From positions 1-64,000 of the forward strand of contig DATBLC010000151.1 of NCBI GenBank assembly GCA_036555515.1: DNA of 64,000 bases, in the 5' to 3' direction. Position numbers and translations under genes: made by a program. The notes under the pieces are model-generated. The model saw only the letters and a list, made by a program, of their open reading frames with translations, ran no database searches and was not told the DNA's origin. Position 1 is the first letter of the stretch; every line of letters starts with the position of its first letter. The stretch comes from DATACQ01 sp036555515 (lineage in GTDB: Bacteria > Desulfobacterota > Binatia > UBA9968). Below, in pieces: positions 61,513-64,000 of this stretch.

Positions 61513-62115
61513 ATGAATTTTATTCCGATCGTGGTGGAGCAAACCGGGCGGGGTGAGCGGGCTTATGACATCTATTCCCGTTTGCTCAAAGACCGGATCG
61601 TTTTTCTCGGATCGGTAATTACCGATGATGTCGCCAATGTTATGACCGCTCAACTGCTCTTTTTGGAGTCCGAAGATCCCGAACGGGATATCTTCTTCTA
61701 CATCAATAGCCCGGGCGGGTCGGTTACCGCGGGGCTCGCCATCTATGACACCATGCAATATATCCGCCCGGAAATCTCGACGGTTTGCGTCGGGCAAGCC
61801 GCAAGCATGGGGGCCGTATTGCTGGCCGCCGGAGCCAAGGGTAAGCGTTTCGCGCTGCCCCACTCACGCATAATGATTCATCAGCCATTGGGTGGATTCC
61901 AGGGGCAAGCGACGGATATCGACATCCAGGCGCGGGAAATCTTGCGTATGCGCGAAGAACTCAACAGCATTTTAATGAAGCATACTGGCCAGAGCCTTAA
62001 AAAGATAGAGAAGGATACTGATCGCGACCTATTTTTGAGTGGGAAGCAGGCGCAGGAGTACGGCTTGGTGGACGAGGTGATTACCAGCCGGCCCGAATCC
62101 GCCCAGAAGAAGTAA
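61513..62115 (+). CDS. clpP: ClpP protease subunit
   Basis: 200 residues. Catalytic triad S98 (GQAASMGAVLLAAG), H123 (RIMIHQPLGG) and D172 (KDTDRD). The N-terminal axial loop NFIPIVVEQTGRGERAYDIYSRLL is complete. It forms the tetradecameric chamber served by ClpX, whose gene starts 28 bp downstream. Confidence 0.97.
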   Translation: MNFIPIVVEQTGRGERAYDIYSRLLKDRIVFLGSVITDDVANVMTAQLLFLESEDPERDIFFYINSPGGSVTAGLAIYDTMQYIRPEISTVCVGQAASMGAVLLAAGAKGKRFALPHSRIMIHQPLGGFQGQATDIDIQAREILRMREELNSILMKHTGQSLKKIEKDTDRDLFLSGKQAQEYGLVDEVITSRPESAQKK

Positions 62116-62142
62116 ATTGAATTCCGGTGCTGCGGGGGGTCT

Positions 62143-63396
62143 ATGCCTAAACACGGAGATGATCGGTCGGGAAACCTGGTTTGTTCATTCTGTGGCAAGA
62201 GTCAAGATGAAGTTCGTAAGCTGATAGCGGGCCCCACCGTCTATATTTGCGATGAGTGCATCGACCTCTGTAACGACATTATCGCCGAAGAATGCGACCA
62301 TGAAGAAACCCTGACCGCATCTTCCAATGTCCCCAAGCCGGCGGAGATCAAGCGAGTTTTAGACCAGTATGTGATCGGCCAGGAACGGGCCAAAAAAATC
62401 CTGGCCGTCGCCGTCCATAATCACTACAAACGCATCGACAGCCAGATGGTCACGGGCGATGTCGAGCTGCAAAAGAGCAACATACTGCTCCTTGGGCCCA
62501 CCGGCTCGGGCAAGACTCTGCTGGCCCAGACCCTCGCCCGCTTTTTGCAGGTGCCGTTTACCATCGCCGACGCGACGAGCCTCACGGAAGCGGGCTATGT
62601 GGGGGAAGATGTCGAGAATATCATCCTCAACTTGCTCCAGGCGGCCGATTACGACGTCGAAAAAGCCCAGCGCGGCATCGTCTATATAGATGAGATCGAC
62701 AAAATTTCGCGTAAGTCGGACAATCCGTCGATTACCCGGGATGTTTCCGGCGAAGGCGTGCAACAGGCACTGCTCAAGATTGTCGAAGGGACCATGGCGA
62801 GCGTGCCGCCGAAGGGCGGCAGAAAACATCCACAGCAGGAATTTCTCCAGGTGGACACGACCAACATCCTGTTTATCTGCGGCGGCGCTTTCGTCGGTAT
62901 TGAGGATATAATTCGCAAGCGCGTGGGCCGCAAGCGCATGGGTTTTGGCGGTCCGCTGGAGGATAAAGACGGACGTCGCGCCAGTGATCTCTTGCACGAT
63001 GTGCGGCCCGAGGACTTGCTCAAGTTTGGGCTGATTCCAGAGTTTATCGGTCGGTTGCCGGTGCTCGCTACGTTAGACGAGCTGGATGAGTCGGCTCTGG
63101 TGCGCATCTTGAAAGAACCGAAGAACGCGCTCACCAAGCAATATTCAAAACTGTTCGATATGGAAAACGTCCATCTCAAGTTTACCGAAGAGGCCCTCAA
63201 GGCCATTGCCCGGGAGGCCATGAAGAGAAAATCCGGCGCCCGCGGTTTGAGGGCCATCATGGAAAACATTATGCTCGATATCATGTACGACATACCTTCC
63301 CAACCGAACATCAAGGAGGTTGTGATTTCCGATGATGTGGTTGACCGGAACGAGCCTCCAATCGTCGTATACAGCAAGGCCGCAGAAAGCGCTTAG
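62143..63396 (+). CDS. clpX: ClpX ATPase subunit
   Basis: 417 residues. The N-terminal zinc-binding domain has C14, C17, C36 and C39 (CSFCGKS, CDECIDLC). The AAA+ module has Walker A GPTGSGKTLLAQTLA, Walker B IVYIDEIDKIS, pore loop GYVGEDVE and the RKH loop region, plus an IGF-type ClpP-docking loop position. It unfolds substrates for ClpP. Confidence 0.97.
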   Translation: MPKHGDDRSGNLVCSFCGKSQDEVRKLIAGPTVYICDECIDLCNDIIAEECDHEETLTASSNVPKPAEIKRVLDQYVIGQERAKKILAVAVHNHYKRIDSQMVTGDVELQKSNILLLGPTGSGKTLLAQTLARFLQVPFTIADATSLTEAGYVGEDVENIILNLLQAADYDVEKAQRGIVYIDEIDKISRKSDNPSITRDVSGEGVQQALLKIVEGTMASVPPKGGRKHPQQEFLQVDTTNILFICGGAFVGIEDIIRKRVGRKRMGFGGPLEDKDGRRASDLLHDVRPEDLLKFGLIPEFIGRLPVLATLDELDESALVRILKEPKNALTKQYSKLFDMENVHLKFTEEALKAIAREAMKRKSGARGLRAIMENIMLDIMYDIPSQPNIKEVVISDDVVDRNEPPIVVYSKAAESA

Positions 63397-63406
63397 GGGG
63401 AAAATC

Positions 63407-64000
63407 ATGTTGTTTCGCAACGAGAAAAAAGATGACAAAGAACCGGCCGGGGGTTCGATGAGAATGCCGCTGCTACCGTTGAGGGATATTGTGGTTTTTC
63501 CCCACATGGTGGTGCCGCTCTTCGTCGGGCGGCAACGTTCGATCAAGGCTCTTGAGGAAGCGACGCAGAAGCAGGGTCCGATTTTTTTGTCGTCGCAGAA
63601 GGATGCCAAGACCAACGAGCCCACCGAAGACGATATCTATAAGATCGGGACGCTGGGCACCGTCGTGCAAATGCTCAAGCTGCCCGACGGCACCGTCAAG
63701 GTGCTGATCGAAGGCAAGAAGCGCGCGCAGATCGCCCGCTTTGTCAGTCATCCGGATTTTTTCATGGTCGAAGTCGACGAGGCGCGTGAAGTCGTCGAGC
63801 GCAACACGGAAATCGAAGCGCTCACTCGCGAGGTCCATACGACCTTCGAGAACTATGTAAAACTGAAAAAGAAAATACCGCCGGAAATGGTAATGTCGGT
63901 GTCGTCCATCGACGATCCAGGACGCCTGGCGGATACTATCGTCGCGCATCTCGGCATCAAAATCGAAGAGCGGCAGAATCTCCTGGAGACCTTCAACGCG
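63407..64000 (+). CDS. lon: Lon protease, N-terminal part (cut by window end)
   Basis: The first 198 codons of a Lon protease from ATG 63407, with GGGGGAAAA upstream. After a 20-residue charged lead, MPLLPLRDIVVFPHMVVPLF starts the LAN substrate-binding domain; GTLGTVVQMLKLPDGTVKVL and IDDPGRLADTIVAHL fit Lon residues 60-200. The AAA+ and protease domains lie beyond the window. It is 10 bp downstream of clpX. Confidence 0.95.
   Translation, partial: MLFRNEKKDDKEPAGGSMRMPLLPLRDIVVFPHMVVPLFVGRQRSIKALEEATQKQGPIFLSSQKDAKTNEPTEDDIYKIGTLGTVVQMLKLPDGTVKVLIEGKKRAQIARFVSHPDFFMVEVDEAREVVERNTEIEALTREVHTTFENYVKLKKKIPPEMVMSVSSIDDPGRLADTIVAHLGIKIEERQNLLETFNA

Overview
The window looks like a chromosomal segment of a free-living, aerobic, uncultivated Gram-negative bacterium with moderately high GC. 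It has an outer membrane (TonB system, porin, lipoprotein) and a tig-clpP-clpX-lon block of the order common in Deltaproteobacteria and their relatives. Expanded substrate-binding proteins, TctC-like receptors, amidohydrolases and period-7 to period-9 intergenic repeats fit metagenome lineages such as Binatota, NC10 or Tectomicrobia. That placement is inference; no marker here settles it.

Layout. 1-7.3 kb: a membrane zinc protease, two nearly identical exported SAM-methyltransferases in tandem, a VOC protein, an amidohydrolase, a glycine-zipper lipoprotein, an acyl-CoA dehydrogenase-like flavoprotein and a GNAT enzyme. 7.3-13.7 kb: a disturbed zone with a coiled-coil/TIR-like gene carrying apparent frameshifts, remnants of a GNAT and a ferritin-like gene, a three-gene Fe(III)/spermidine-type ABC transporter and a broken bacterioferritin. 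13.8-31 kb: an iron island, almost all on the minus strand. It runs from an FbpABC-type transporter through an FTR1 permease fused to cytochrome c, a small zinc-ribbon protein, exbB-exbD-tonB-hemP, a TonB-dependent siderophore receptor, a PiuC-type dioxygenase, DUF3016, a PepSY-flavodoxin fusion and DUF4198 to a siderophore-interacting reductase. A DtxR-family regulator is divergent from the fbpC end. Several promoters, operator-like palindromes and two leader terminators can be read.

31-41.7 kb: a universal stress protein, a nitrilase-family amidase, two TauE/SafE permeases, and a nitrogen cluster (PII, Amt, class I amidotransferase, porin) with sigma-54 promoter matches in front of both glnB-amt and the porin. 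41.8-50 kb: an orphan DppA-B-C-like set without ATPases, two exported small proteins, two TctC receptors, and a GrdB/PrdB-like reductase whose frame is interrupted only by a TGA in a UxxC context, a strong selenoprotein candidate. 50-64 kb: yggS-yggT, an aldehyde dehydrogenase, rph-rdgB, a four-tRNA cluster (Pro, Arg, His, Lys), DUF971, a MoeA-PBP fusion next to a plain MoeA, tRNA-Leu, then tig-clpP-clpX and the start of lon.

How the parts work together: the iron island covers outer-membrane uptake, energisation, periplasmic capture, inner-membrane transport, reductive release and metal-dependent control. The nitrogen cluster couples ammonium uptake to PII signalling. The MoeA pair and the putative Sec protein hint at molybdenum- and selenium-dependent redox metabolism encoded elsewhere in the genome.
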